A stretch of DNA of 64,000 nt, taken from JBLEFH01 sp047345645 (GTDB taxonomy: Bacteria; Pseudomonadota; Alphaproteobacteria; Rhodobacterales; Rhodobacteraceae). The stretch lies in NCBI GenBank assembly GCA_047345645.1, contig JBLEFH010000008.1. One strand, given 5' to 3'. Position numbers and translations under genes: made by a program. Positions 44,869 to 53,564 of the stretch are shown here, piece after piece. Below the pieces are notes generated by a model. It made no database searches and was not told the DNA's origin. It saw only the letters and a program-made list of their open reading frames with translations. The stretch's first letter is position 1. Each line of letters starts with the position of its first letter.

Positions 44869-45645
44869 TCATGGCAATAATCCGTCGATCTCAGCGAGGA
44901 CGGCCGCCACGGTTTCGGGCTGGCTGGCGGCACTATGCGGGGCGGCGAAGGCCCCGCTGTCATTGTCGAAATAGCGGCCACTGGCTTCGGCAAAATCTGG
45001 GGAGAGCGCGGCGGTTTTCAAGATCTCCGCACCCACCGTCACCTCGCCATTCACCCGGCCAAAGCCTTCCTTCACCATTTTGCTCCCCAGAAGCGAGCCC
45101 GGATTGACCGCGATCATCACCGGCCCGCCATCGGCTTTGGCGGCCTCCTGCGACCACATGGTGAGCGCCAGTTTGCTTTGGGCATAGGCGTCGAAATCCT
45201 CCAGCCGCGTCTCGCCGCGAAGAGCCGCAAGATCGACCGGCGCTTGCGCGGCGGAGGAGAGGTTCACCACACGGCTGTCCGCCTTGAGCGCGGGCGCCAA
45301 GCGGCGGGTCAGCAGGATCGGCGCGAGGGTGTTGACCACGAAACGCGTGTCCTGACCGTTCGCGGCAACAGGCTGCGGCGTTTTGAACACGCCCGCATTG
45401 TTGATGAGCACGTCGATCCGGTTGTGTTTGGCCAGCACCTCACCCGCCAGCGCTTCGACCGCCGAAAGATCCGCCATATCCGCCAGATAGCCCTCGCGAT
45501 CGCCGCCGATCTCCGCCAGCGCCGCGTCGAGCTTTTCCTTGCTGCGGCCATGGAGCAGCAGATGATGACCCTCCGCCGCGAGCATCTTGGCGGTCGCAAG
45601 CCCGATCCCATCGGTCGCGCCGGTGATCATGATCGTCTTTGTCAT
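44869..45645 (-). CDS. Short-chain dehydrogenase/reductase
   Basis: The product has 258 residues from ATG 45645, with ggagg upstream. The NAD(P) loop TGATDGIGLATAKM, NNAG, and an active-site stretch are present. The usual catalytic YxxxK appears as YAQSKLAL, so it should be active. Sequence style resembles the WW-oxidoreductase/retinol dehydrogenase-like SDRs, but substrate is unknown. Monocistronic between tig and clpP. Confidence 0.88.
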   Translation of the reverse strand: MTKTIMITGATDGIGLATAKMLAAEGHHLLLHGRSKEKLDAALAEIGGDREGYLADMADLSAVEALAGEVLAKHNRIDVLINNAGVFKTPQPVAANGQDTRFVVNTLAPILLTRRLAPALKADSRVVNLSSAAQAPVDLAALRGETRLEDFDAYAQSKLALTMWSQEAAKADGGPVMIAVNPGSLLGSKMVKEGFGRVNGEVTVGAEILKTAALSPDFAEASGRYFDNDSGAFAAPHSAASQPETVAAVLAEIDGLLP

Positions 45646-45701
45646 CGCGCATCCTCCCTTTGCCGCGCACCCTGCCCGAGCCACCGGGCGACCACCACCC
45701 C

Positions 45702-45735
45702 AAAATGAAAAAGCCGCCCAAGCTGGGGCGGCTTT
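45702..45735 (-). terminator. tig: Rho-independent terminator of tig
   Basis: On the minus strand a 10-bp stem (45726-45735 with 45710-45719) with the A residues at 45702-45712 of the plus strand acting as the T-tract. It starts 21 bases after the tig stop codon. Confidence 0.88.
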
Positions 45736-45755
45736 CTCGGATCACTCGGACCGGC

Positions 45756-47099
45756 TTACGCCTCGTCCATTTCCTCGATCAGCTTTTGCAGATCGTCTTT
45801 GGAGATCGCTTTCTCGTCCACTTTCGCCTGCTCAAGGATGTGGTCGACAACCTTGTCCTCGAAGAGCGGTGCGCGGATCTGGTCGAGCGCCTGCGGGTTC
45901 TTCTGAACGAATTCAAAGAACTGACGCTCCTGACCCGGATATTGACGCGCCTGGTTCATCACCGCTTGCTGCAGCTCGGCATCGGACACGCCGATCTCTT
46001 TCTTGTTGCCAATATCGGCGAGCAGAAGGCCGAGACGCACACGGCGCTCCGCGATTTTCTTATGCTCATCAGTCGGCTCGATCTCGCCATGGTCATGACC
46101 CTGATGATCCGGGTTTTCCTCATGCCAAAGCTGATGCGCGATCTGGTTGGCTTCCGCGGTGAGCAGCGCCGGCGGCAGTTCGAAATCGACCTTGCCATCG
46201 AGCGCATCCATCAGGCGGCGCTTCACGACCTGACGGGCCGCGTTTTCATATTCCGCACCGAGACGCTCTTTAACCTGCGCCTTGAGCGCGTCAAGATCAT
46301 CCATGCCGAACTGTTTGGCCAGCTCGTCATCAATCTCCGCATCTTCCGGTGCTTTGACTTCTTTCGCGGTCACGGAGAACACAACCTCTTTGCCGGCGAG
46401 ATTCTCGGCGCCGTAGTTTTCCGGGAATGTCACGTTGATGTCTTTTTCATCGCCGGTTTTCATGCCGACAACCTGCTCCTCGAAGCCCGGAATGAACGAG
46501 CCCGAGCCCAGAACCAGCGGGTAATCTTCGGCGGTGCCGCCTTCAAACGCTTCCCCGTCGAGCTTGCCGACGAAATCAATCACGACCTGATCGCCGTCTT
46601 TCGCTTTATGGGTCTTGGCGCGCGGCTTGTAGTTCTTGGCCGAGCCGGCGAGGTTTTGCAGCGCTTCGTCCACGGCCTCGTCCTCGATCTCGACGACCGG
46701 CTTTTCGATGGTGATGTCGCTGACATCGACATCCGGAACCTCGGGCAGCGTTTCATACTCAAGGGAGACGACCACATCGTCGCCCTCTTTCCACTCCTCA
46801 TTGGTCATCTTGACATCAGGCTGCTGCGCCGGGCGATCGCCGGTCTCTTCGAAATGCTTGCCCATGGCCGCGTCAATCGCTTCCTGGAGCGACTCGCCCA
46901 GAACCGATTTGCCGAACATCTGCTTCATCAGCGAAAGCGGCGCCTTGCCTTTGCGGAACCCTTTCATCTGGAAGTCCTTGCGGGCGGTTTCCAGCTTTTC
47001 GTTCACCTTGGCATCGAGATCGGAGGCCGGGAGGGTCAGCTCATATTTGCGCGTCAGCCCGGAGTTTTCGATTTCTTTAACCTGCATGTCTTTGTCCAA
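45756..47099 (-). CDS. tig: Trigger factor
   Basis: The product has 447 residues. It is a ribosome-bound chaperone with an N-terminal ribosome-binding motif seen as MKGFRKGKAPLSLMKQMFG, an FKBP-type domain around 155-245 (VVIDFVGKLDGEAFEGGTAE), and a long helical C-terminal region. The tail EMDEA is acidic. It is transcribed just downstream of tRNA-Leu and ends in its own terminator. Confidence 0.95.
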   Translation of the reverse strand: MDKDMQVKEIENSGLTRKYELTLPASDLDAKVNEKLETARKDFQMKGFRKGKAPLSLMKQMFGKSVLGESLQEAIDAAMGKHFEETGDRPAQQPDVKMTNEEWKEGDDVVVSLEYETLPEVPDVDVSDITIEKPVVEIEDEAVDEALQNLAGSAKNYKPRAKTHKAKDGDQVVIDFVGKLDGEAFEGGTAEDYPLVLGSGSFIPGFEEQVVGMKTGDEKDINVTFPENYGAENLAGKEVVFSVTAKEVKAPEDAEIDDELAKQFGMDDLDALKAQVKERLGAEYENAARQVVKRRLMDALDGKVDFELPPALLTAEANQIAHQLWHEENPDHQGHDHGEIEPTDEHKKIAERRVRLGLLLADIGNKKEIGVSDAELQQAVMNQARQYPGQERQFFEFVQKNPQALDQIRAPLFEDKVVDHILEQAKVDEKAISKDDLQKLIEEMDEA

Positions 47100-47135
47100 T
47101 CCTCACTGCCGAGTCCTCCCCGGCGGTCTGTCATC

Positions 47136-47220
47136 TGGTGCGGGTGGAGGGACTTGAACCCCCACGCCTCGCGGCGCCAGAACCTAAATCTGGTGCGTCT
47201 GCCAATTTCGCCACACCCGC
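47136..47220 (-). tRNA. tRNA-Leu (anticodon UAG)
   Basis: Read on the minus strand the acceptor arms gcgggtg (5') and cacccgc (3') pair fully, the CCA end is encoded at 47136-47138, and the T arm holds ggttcaa. The anticodon stem ccaga/tctgg encloses the 7-base loop tttaggt, giving anticodon TAG, which reads CUA. A long variable arm is present as expected for leucine tRNAs. Length 85 with CCA. It lies 36 bases upstream of the tig start. Confidence 0.95.
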
Positions 47221-47352
47221 TCGCGCCCGCGGTGAGGCGGGCGATTTAATCGGTCGGGTGATACTAGCCCTTCCCCGCAAACGCAATGGCGATCTCACCT
47301 CAATCGCAACCGCTTGCCCGGCGCGCGCCGCCTTTAGAATTCGGCAAGGAGT

Positions 47353-47381
47353 TGTCAGTAACCTGACATCCGGTCTATGTG
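47353..47381 (+). promoter_or_regulatory. Possible promoter and operator of the SGNH gene
   Basis: A perfect inverted repeat tgtcag/ctgaca (47353-47358 with 47363-47368) overlaps TTGTCA at 47352-47357, a candidate -35. The -10 at 17 bases (ctatgt, near 47375-47380) is weak. Confidence 0.35.
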
Positions 47382-47409
47382 GGGCAAACTCGGTAAAGAA
47401 GGCTAAATT

Positions 47410-48429
47410 ATGGCGATTGTTGTCCTGGGCGGATCCAACTCACTCTATCAAAACGGCTGGGTCAGTCACCTCAGTGAGAAAACGGATCAGGAGGTGCGAA
47501 ATTTATCTGTTGGGGCGTCCTCCTCTCTTGCGGCGCTTTACAGGTTTCTCGGTGACAACGGGCCGACTTCTGGCGATTTGGTCGTCTGGGAATATGCGAT
47601 CAACGATCTCAACCATCATCTCATCAGCGACTATTCTTATGATTTGCTGATGCATAATGTGGAGCACCTGATCCGTCTTTGCCGCGAACGCGGGTGCCCG
47701 CTTGTTCCTGTCATCATGACCGCGCGCGAACAGGAGGTGAGCAAGTCCCGGGACCCATATTACGAGCGTCTGGCCTCCTTGTTCGATGCTTACGGCCTTA
47801 GCAGCTTCGACGTATCGCAAGCGTATCGAAAGTCAATCTGGCCTTGGCGACGGCGTGGTATGGGACGCGATGCCTACTCAGACGCAGCGCATTACAAGCG
47901 CGATCCCAAAATCATGAAATTTGTCGTTCAGGGATTTTTGAAGGCGATGGAGACCGCAACAGTCCCCGCGAAAATCGAGCCTCTCTATACGGGCGACGCC
48001 ACGGTGCGTCTGCTCTCAGAATTTCCCTCTGGTGAGCGGTTTACAAACAGAGTAATTGACGTTCCCGCAGATCCACTTCCTCTGAAGGTTGCATCGCCGG
48101 TGGATGGTGCTCTCATCGGCGTCTACTACATATGCTATCCCGCGAACGAAAGCGGAGTGGTTGTTTCGTCGGGTAATGCAGACAACAGCGCGACGTTCTC
48201 AACCTTCCGCGATGGCAATTTCAGACGTCCCCTCATGAAATCCCTCAGCATCGTGAATCTGCGCGGCGAAGGCTTGGCGGTGGCGGCGGAGGCGCCGATC
48301 AGCCTCACCCCGATCACCGAGCCGGGCAAATATTATTGCGAGCCGGAAATCAGCGCGGTGATCAACACGCCCGCTGAAGACCCTGCAACCAAAATTGCGG
48401 GGCTGCTCTTCGAGATCCCAGCCGCGTAA
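47410..48429 (+). CDS. SGNH-hydrolase-like protein with extra C-terminal domain
   Basis: The product has 339 residues. The four sequence blocks of the SGNH/GDSL fold are readable: GGSNS at 7-11 (candidate nucleophile Ser9), NLSVGASS with Gly, AIND with Asn65 (block III), and DAAH with Asp158 and His161 (block V). Residues about 190-339 form another, probably beta-rich, domain of unknown type. There is no signal peptide. It may be an esterase or carbohydrate-modifying enzyme. It stands alone between tRNA-Leu and glnB and its bases look less GC-rich than neighbours, which suggests transfer. Confidence 0.75.
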   Translation: MAIVVLGGSNSLYQNGWVSHLSEKTDQEVRNLSVGASSSLAALYRFLGDNGPTSGDLVVWEYAINDLNHHLISDYSYDLLMHNVEHLIRLCRERGCPLVPVIMTAREQEVSKSRDPYYERLASLFDAYGLSSFDVSQAYRKSIWPWRRRGMGRDAYSDAAHYKRDPKIMKFVVQGFLKAMETATVPAKIEPLYTGDATVRLLSEFPSGERFTNRVIDVPADPLPLKVASPVDGALIGVYYICYPANESGVVVSSGNADNSATFSTFRDGNFRRPLMKSLSIVNLRGEGLAVAAEAPISLTPITEPGKYYCEPEISAVINTPAEDPATKIAGLLFEIPAA

Positions 48430-48504
48430 AGCGAAGCGATTCCCGGCGCGATTGCGCGGAATTGAGGCAGGCCCGCACCGGCGCTGCACATTTCCGCGCC
48501 ACAT

Positions 48505-48521
48505 TGCCTAATTTTTAGGCA
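48505..48521. promoter_or_regulatory. glnB: 17-bp perfect palindrome upstream of glnB
   Basis: tgcctaa (48505-48511), ttt, ttaggca (48515-48521). It is 158 bases before the glnB start. E. coli NtrC sites have the form TGC-N11-GCA, and this site has the same span and ends. It is therefore a candidate NtrC operator for glnBA, or alternatively a transcript-end hairpin for the SGNH gene. Confidence 0.5.
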
Positions 48522-48678
48522 TTCACGCCGGATGCGCGCGGATAACCGCCGCGAGAGGCGCAGCGCCGCTTGCCCTCCCTGCCCCCGCAATGGCCTAACG
48601 GCTCCAGACACGTGAGACGGTTTCCATCCAAGGCAGCCGCGAAACACGCGCGTGACAACACACAAGGAGGCGCAGCCC

Positions 48679-49017
48679 ATGAAGAAGATCGAAGCGATCA
48701 TCAAGCCTTTCAAACTCGACGAGGTGAAAGAGGCTCTGCAGGATATCGGTGTGCAAGGTCTCACCGTGACGGAAATCAAAGGCTTCGGTCGTCAGAAAGG
48801 CCATACGGAGCTTTATCGCGGCGCGGAATATGTGGTGGATTTTCTGCCCAAGGTGAAGGTCGAAGTGGTGCTCGCCTCCGATCAGGTGGATGCCGCGATC
48901 GAAGCGATTGTGAACGCTGCGAAAACCGGCAAGATCGGTGATGGCAAAATCTTTGTCAGCCCCGTGGAGCAAGCCATCCGCATCCGCACCGGCGAGGATG
49001 GCCCGGACGCGCTCTAA
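48679..49017 (+). CDS. glnB: Nitrogen regulatory protein PII
   Basis: The product has 112 residues from ATG 48679. The T-loop with uridylylation site Tyr51 is intact (GHTELYRGAEYVVDF), and the B and C loops (GDGKIFVSPVEQAIRIRTGE) are present. PII binds ATP/ADP and 2-oxoglutarate and controls NtrB and GlnE. It is followed by glnA at 122 bases, the glnBA arrangement of Rhodobacter. Confidence 0.96.
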   Translation: MKKIEAIIKPFKLDEVKEALQDIGVQGLTVTEIKGFGRQKGHTELYRGAEYVVDFLPKVKVEVVLASDQVDAAIEAIVNAAKTGKIGDGKIFVSPVEQAIRIRTGEDGPDAL

Positions 49018-49139
49018 ACCACTGCGTTCCCTAACGAATTTCGGCGCAGCGGCCCAAGATCGCGGCGCAGGAGGAAAAGGCCCAAACAGGCCGCAACCAG
49101 ACCCCTAAGATGGGGCGAGTAAAAAACTGAGGATACAGA

Positions 49140-50549
49140 ATGAGTGACATTCAGGACCTGATCAAACGGCTGGACGACGAAGAGATCGCCTATGTCGATG
49201 TGCGTTTCACCGATCCGCGCGGCAAGCTTCAGCATGTGACCCTGATGCGCAACCAGGTTGATGAGGATTTCCTTGAGGAAGGCTTCATGTTTGACGGCTC
49301 GTCGATTGGCGGCTGGAAATCCATCGAAGCCTCCGACATGAAGCTGATCCCCGATGCGGCATCGGCCTATATCGACCCGTTTTATGCGGAAAAAACCATG
49401 TGCGTGCATTGCAATGTGGTTGAGCCGGACACGGGCGAGCCCTATGGCCGCGACCCGCGCGGCACGGCTGTGAAGGCAGAAGCTTATCTCCAGTCGAGCG
49501 GCATCGGCGATGTGGCCTATTTCGGCCCGGAGCCGGAATTCTTCCTCTTCGACGATGTGCGTTTTTCCAACAAAATGAACAAGGTCAGCTTCGAGGTTGA
49601 TGCGGCTGATGCGTCCTGGAATAGCGACACCGAGTATGAGATGGGCAATATGGGCCATCGTCCCGGCGTCAAAGGCGGCTATTTCCCGGTGAACCCGGTC
49701 GATGCGGCGCAGGATATTCGCGGCGAAATGCTGACCACCATGGCCAATATGGGCATGGATGTGGACAAGCATCACCACGAGGTCGCGTCCTGTCAGCACG
49801 AGCTTGGTCTGATCTTCTCCTCGATGGTCGATGAAGCCGACAATGTGCAGAAATATAAGTATGTTGTGCATAATGTCGCCGCCGCTTACGGCAAATCCGC
49901 GACCTTCATGCCCAAGCCCTATAGCGGCGACAATGGCTCGGGGATGCATGTCAACATGTCGATCTGGAAGGACGGCAAGCCGCTCTTCGCCGGCGACAAA
50001 TATGCCGATCTCAGCCAGGAAGCGCTCTATTTCATCGGCGGGATCCTGAAGCACGCGAAAACGCTGAACGCCTTCACCAACCCGACGACGAACAGCTATA
50101 AGCGTCTGGTGCCGGGCTTTGAGGCGCCGGTTCTGCGAGCCTATTCCGCGCGCAACCGCTCGGGCTGTGTGCGTATTCCGTGGACCGAGAGCCCGAAAGC
50201 CAAGCGCGTCGAGGCCCGTTTCCCGGACCCGGCGGCGAACCCCTATCTCGCTTTCGCGGCGCTGCTGATGGCTGGTCTTGACGGGATCAAGAACAAGATC
50301 GATCCGGGCGAGGCGATGGACAAGAACCTCTATGACCTGCCGCCCGAAGAGCTCGAAGGCATCCCGACCGTCTGCGGCTCGCTGCGTGAGGCGCTGGAGG
50401 CACTGGCCAAGGATCACGACTTCCTGCTCGCAGGCGACGTGTTCACCAAGGACCAGATCGAGGGCTATATCGACCTGAAATGGGACGAGGTTTACGCCTA
50501 TGAGCAGACCCCGCACCCGGTCGAGTATCAGATGTATTATAGCTGTTAA
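49140..50549 (+). CDS. glnA: Glutamine synthetase type I
   Basis: The product has 469 residues. Metal and substrate loops MFDGSSIGGWK, YFGPEPEFFLFD, NGSGMHVNMS and NRSGCVRIPW are all present. The adenylylation site is Tyr398 in KNLYDLPPEE, so it is GSI-beta under GlnE control. It forms glutamine from glutamate, ammonia and ATP. A strong terminator follows, and glnB and glnA are probably co-transcribed and also controlled separately. Confidence 0.97.
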   Translation: MSDIQDLIKRLDDEEIAYVDVRFTDPRGKLQHVTLMRNQVDEDFLEEGFMFDGSSIGGWKSIEASDMKLIPDAASAYIDPFYAEKTMCVHCNVVEPDTGEPYGRDPRGTAVKAEAYLQSSGIGDVAYFGPEPEFFLFDDVRFSNKMNKVSFEVDAADASWNSDTEYEMGNMGHRPGVKGGYFPVNPVDAAQDIRGEMLTTMANMGMDVDKHHHEVASCQHELGLIFSSMVDEADNVQKYKYVVHNVAAAYGKSATFMPKPYSGDNGSGMHVNMSIWKDGKPLFAGDKYADLSQEALYFIGGILKHAKTLNAFTNPTTNSYKRLVPGFEAPVLRAYSARNRSGCVRIPWTESPKAKRVEARFPDPAANPYLAFAALLMAGLDGIKNKIDPGEAMDKNLYDLPPEELEGIPTVCGSLREALEALAKDHDFLLAGDVFTKDQIEGYIDLKWDEVYAYEQTPHPVEYQMYYSC

Positions 50550-50567
50550 GCTTTAAGACCAGACGCG

Positions 50568-50594
50568 AAGGGCCCCAAATCGGGGCCCTTTTTT
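50568..50594 (+). terminator. glnA: Rho-independent terminator of glnA
   Basis: gggcccc (50570-50576) pairs with ggggccc (50582-50588), extended by aa/tt, followed by a six-base T-run. It lies 20 bases after the glnA stop. Confidence 0.92.
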
Positions 50595-50660
50595 CGTGTC
50601 TGTCTGAAACCGCGCGCCTGCGCCTACTCTTAAAGCGACGCAAAAGCGCCTGCTTTCAAA

Positions 50661-50688
50661 CGAAAACCCCGACCTTGTGGGGCCGGGG
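50661..50688 (-). terminator. Terminator of the 57-aa gene
   Basis: On the minus strand, bases 50681-50688 pair with 50667-50674 (one G-U pair) around a six-base loop, followed by TTTTCG. It lies just after the stop at 50696. Confidence 0.75.
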
Positions 50689-50695
50689 CGAACAG

Positions 50696-50869
50696 TTAAA
50701 CGTGTTTGTCGAGAACTTCCGAAGCATTTTCAAGATGCTGCGCAAATTCGTCCTGACCGTAGCGCCGTGACCGCGCGATCAGGGATTTCAGCTCCTTGCG
50801 AAGCTTCTTTTCACGTTTTTCTGCGGTTTCGCGCTCTTCGCGCTCTTCGGATTTTTTGTCTTTGGCCAT
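50696..50869 (-). CDS. Small highly charged protein (57 aa)
   Basis: ATG at 50869 has aggat upstream, and the TAA is at 50696-50698. The sequence begins MAKDKKSEEREERETAEKRE and continues with KKLRKELKSLIARSRRYG, then a short acidic C-terminal helix ending LDKHV. It should be a single charged helix. The presence of start, ribosome site and its own terminator makes it credible. It is convergent with glnA and divergent from parE. No family is recognised. Confidence 0.7.
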   Translation of the reverse strand: MAKDKKSEEREERETAEKREKKLRKELKSLIARSRRYGQDEFAQHLENASEVLDKHV

Positions 50870-51069
50870 GATCCTGCCTTACAGCTCCATTCCGCAATGA
50901 GGAGTTTCAATCCACGGCGAATGTTAAGGCATATGGAGTTTGCATGACAATGCTATATTAACCATAGAAACAAAATTAAGATGCGGTGCAGCATTTTTCA
51001 CCTTTGCGCCAAGGCGATTGAGCCCCTTCGCGTTTCGGGCTAAAAGATGGGAAAAATCACGAGCAGAGA

Positions 51070-53037
51070 ATGACCGATCTTTTTGCGGCACAGGGTGCCG
51101 ATGACGAGTATAACGCTTCCCAAATCGAGGTTCTTGAAGGGCTTGAGCCCGTTCGCAAGCGCCCCGGCATGTATATTGGCGGCACGGATGAGCGCGCGCT
51201 GCATCACCTTGTCGCAGAGGTGCTGGACAACTCGATGGACGAGGCCGTGGCGGGTCACGCGGACCGGATCGAGGTCACGCTGAACGATGATGGCTCGGTG
51301 ACGATCCGCGACAATGGCCGCGGCATCCCAGTCGATCCGCATCCCCGCTTCCCGGACAAGTCCGCGCTCGAAGTCATTCTCTGCACCCTCCATGCGGGCG
51401 GTAAATTTTCCGGTAAGGCTTACGAGACCTCGGGCGGCCTTCACGGCGTCGGGATTTCGGTGGTGAACGCGCTCTCGGACGTGCTGGTAGTCGAGGTCGC
51501 GCGGAACCGCGAGCTTTACCGCCAAAGCTTCTCGCGCGGCATTGCGCAAGGCCCGGTCGAAAAAGTCGGCGCGGCCCCGAACCGCCGCGGCACCACCGTC
51601 ACCTTCCATCCCGATGCGGAGATTTTCGGCAAACTGGCCTTCAAGCCCGAGCGCCTGTTCAAAATGGTCCGCTCGAAAGCTTATCTCTTCTCGGGCGTCG
51701 AAATCCGCTGGAAATGCCCCGAAGAGCTGGCGGGTGAGACCCCGGCAGAGGCCGTGTTTCACTTCCCCGGCGGGCTTGCGGATTATCTCAACGAAACGCT
51801 CGGCAATGCCGCAACATATTCCGATAAGCCCTTTGCCGGTAAGGTGGAATTCAAAGAACGCTTCGGGCCGGACACGCCCGGCTCCGTTGAATGGGCGGTG
51901 AACTGGACGCCCTCACGTGACGCCTTCACTTCGTCTTATTGTAACACGGTCCCGACCCCGCAAGGCGGCACCCATGAGAGCGGATTCTGGTCGGCGATCC
52001 TCAAGGGCATCAAGGCCCATGGCGAGCTGATCGAGAACCGCAAGGCCGCAAAAATCACCCGCGACGACATTCTCGCGGGCGGCTGCGCGCTGATTTCTGT
52101 ATTCATCCGTGAGCCGGAATTTGTCGGCCAAACCAAGGACCGGCTGGCGACCACCGAAGCACAGCGCCTTGTGGAAAACGCCGTCCGCGACCATTTCGAC
52201 AACTGGCTCGCGGCGGATCCGAAAGCGGCGGGCGCGATCCTCGACTATTTCATCCTGCGCGCCGAAGAGCGGATGGCCCGCCGGGCGGAGAAGGAAACCG
52301 CGCGAAAGACGGCGACCAAGCGCCTGAGATTGCCGGGAAAACTCGTTGATTGCTCCGCGACCGACCGCGCTGGCACCGAGCTTTTCATCGTCGAGGGCGA
52401 CTCGGCGGGCGGCTCGGCCAAACTCGCGCGGGACCGCAAGACGCAGGCGCTGCTTCCCCTCAAGGGCAAGATCCTGAACGTCCTCGGCGCGGCCTCCTCC
52501 AAGCTCGGACAAAATCAGGAAATCAACGACATATGCCAGGCTCTTGGAGTTGGCATGGGCACGAAATTCAACCTCGAAGACCTGCGCTACGACCGCATCA
52601 TCATCATGACCGACGCGGATGTGGACGGCGCGCATATCGCCTCGCTGCTCATGACGTTCTTCTTTACCCAGATGCGCCCGATGATCGACGGCGGCCATCT
52701 CTACCTCGCCCGCCCGCCGCTCTACCGCCTCACGCAAGGCTCGCGCCGCGAATACTGCCTTGATGATTTTGAGAAAAACGAGCTGATGGAGACGGGTCTC
52801 GGCGGCCGTGGCAAGATCGAGGTGAGCCGGTTCAAGGGGCTTGGCGAAATGGACGCCAAAGACCTCAAGGAAACCACGATGAACCCGGAAACCCGGAGCC
52901 TCATCCGCGTGTCGATCGACGAGGACACGCCGGGTGAGACCGGCGATCTGGTGAGCCGCCTCATGGGCAAGAAACCCGAAGAGCGCTTTGAATATATTCA
53001 GGAAAACGCCCGCTTTGCCGAGGAGATCGACCTGTGA
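51070..53037 (+). CDS. parE: DNA topoisomerase IV subunit B
   Basis: The product has 655 residues. GHKL ATPase motifs VLDNSMDEAV, RDNGRGIP and GLHGVGISVVN, then the TOPRIM domain EGDSAGGSAK, with Asp residues in DADVDGAHI, are intact. QALLPLKGKILNV and the length favour ParE rather than GyrB. Together with ParC it unlinks chromosomes. The following lipoprotein gene begins with GTG that overlaps its stop by four bases. parC is not in the window. Confidence 0.94.
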   Translation: MTDLFAAQGADDEYNASQIEVLEGLEPVRKRPGMYIGGTDERALHHLVAEVLDNSMDEAVAGHADRIEVTLNDDGSVTIRDNGRGIPVDPHPRFPDKSALEVILCTLHAGGKFSGKAYETSGGLHGVGISVVNALSDVLVVEVARNRELYRQSFSRGIAQGPVEKVGAAPNRRGTTVTFHPDAEIFGKLAFKPERLFKMVRSKAYLFSGVEIRWKCPEELAGETPAEAVFHFPGGLADYLNETLGNAATYSDKPFAGKVEFKERFGPDTPGSVEWAVNWTPSRDAFTSSYCNTVPTPQGGTHESGFWSAILKGIKAHGELIENRKAAKITRDDILAGGCALISVFIREPEFVGQTKDRLATTEAQRLVENAVRDHFDNWLAADPKAAGAILDYFILRAEERMARRAEKETARKTATKRLRLPGKLVDCSATDRAGTELFIVEGDSAGGSAKLARDRKTQALLPLKGKILNVLGAASSKLGQNQEINDICQALGVGMGTKFNLEDLRYDRIIIMTDADVDGAHIASLLMTFFFTQMRPMIDGGHLYLARPPLYRLTQGSRREYCLDDFEKNELMETGLGGRGKIEVSRFKGLGEMDAKDLKETTMNPETRSLIRVSIDEDTPGETGDLVSRLMGKKPEERFEYIQENARFAEEIDL

Positions 53038-53564
53038 AGCTGATCAAATCTCTACTCGCCGTGACCGGCCTCACCGCGCTCGCGGGCTGTCTCGAGGACG
53101 ACGCGCGGATCGCCCAACAATTCGATTTCGGCAATTACAGCCCGACCTTTTTTAACGCTGATGGCGGCATCCCGGTGGTGATCCACAACAGCCCGTCCGC
53201 CAATATGGACGCGAACCAGATCGTGCCGCTCCTGCATGTACCGAACGGGTTTCGCGCCGATATGGTGTGGAATTATCTGCCGCCGGGCACGCGCTCGAAT
53301 GCGGTGCGCCAGCATGTGGTGCTTGTGTTCAACTGGAGCGACACGCCGGACCCGAGCCGCGCCTGCGTCGCGAATAGCACTTTGCCGTCAAAGGGTTACT
53401 ATCAGGAGGGCTATACGGCCTTCATGGTGGTCTGCCGCGGATCGACGCCGCTCAAGGGCGCGAATATGGTGGTGAATGAGATTGATCCGAACAACCCGGA
53501 CGACATCAACCGCACGATGAAGCATCTGATTTTGAACCTGAAACTAGATCGCGAGTCGAAATAA
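53034..53564 (+). CDS. Predicted lipoprotein coupled to parE
   Basis: The product has 176 residues. The GTG start at 53034 overlaps the parE TGA (GTGA). Signal peptide with lipobox: LLAVTGLTALAGCLED, with the lipidated Cys19. The mature part has two more Cys and probable beta strands (HVVLVFNWSD, FMVVCRGSTPL). It should sit in the outer membrane or the outer leaflet of the inner membrane (Asp residues follow Cys at 21 and 22, not directly at +2). No family recognised. The glycosyltransferase gene follows with a one-base overlap. Confidence 0.75.
   Translation: MKLIKSLLAVTGLTALAGCLEDDARIAQQFDFGNYSPTFFNADGGIPVVIHNSPSANMDANQIVPLLHVPNGFRADMVWNYLPPGTRSNAVRQHVVLVFNWSDTPDPSRACVANSTLPSKGYYQEGYTAFMVVCRGSTPLKGANMVVNEIDPNNPDDINRTMKHLILNLKLDRESK

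Noticed and set aside
47136..48429. Integrative element inserted at tRNA-Leu
   Set aside because: No integrase or repeated tRNA end was seen, and the foreign-looking gene lies on the 5' side of the tRNA.
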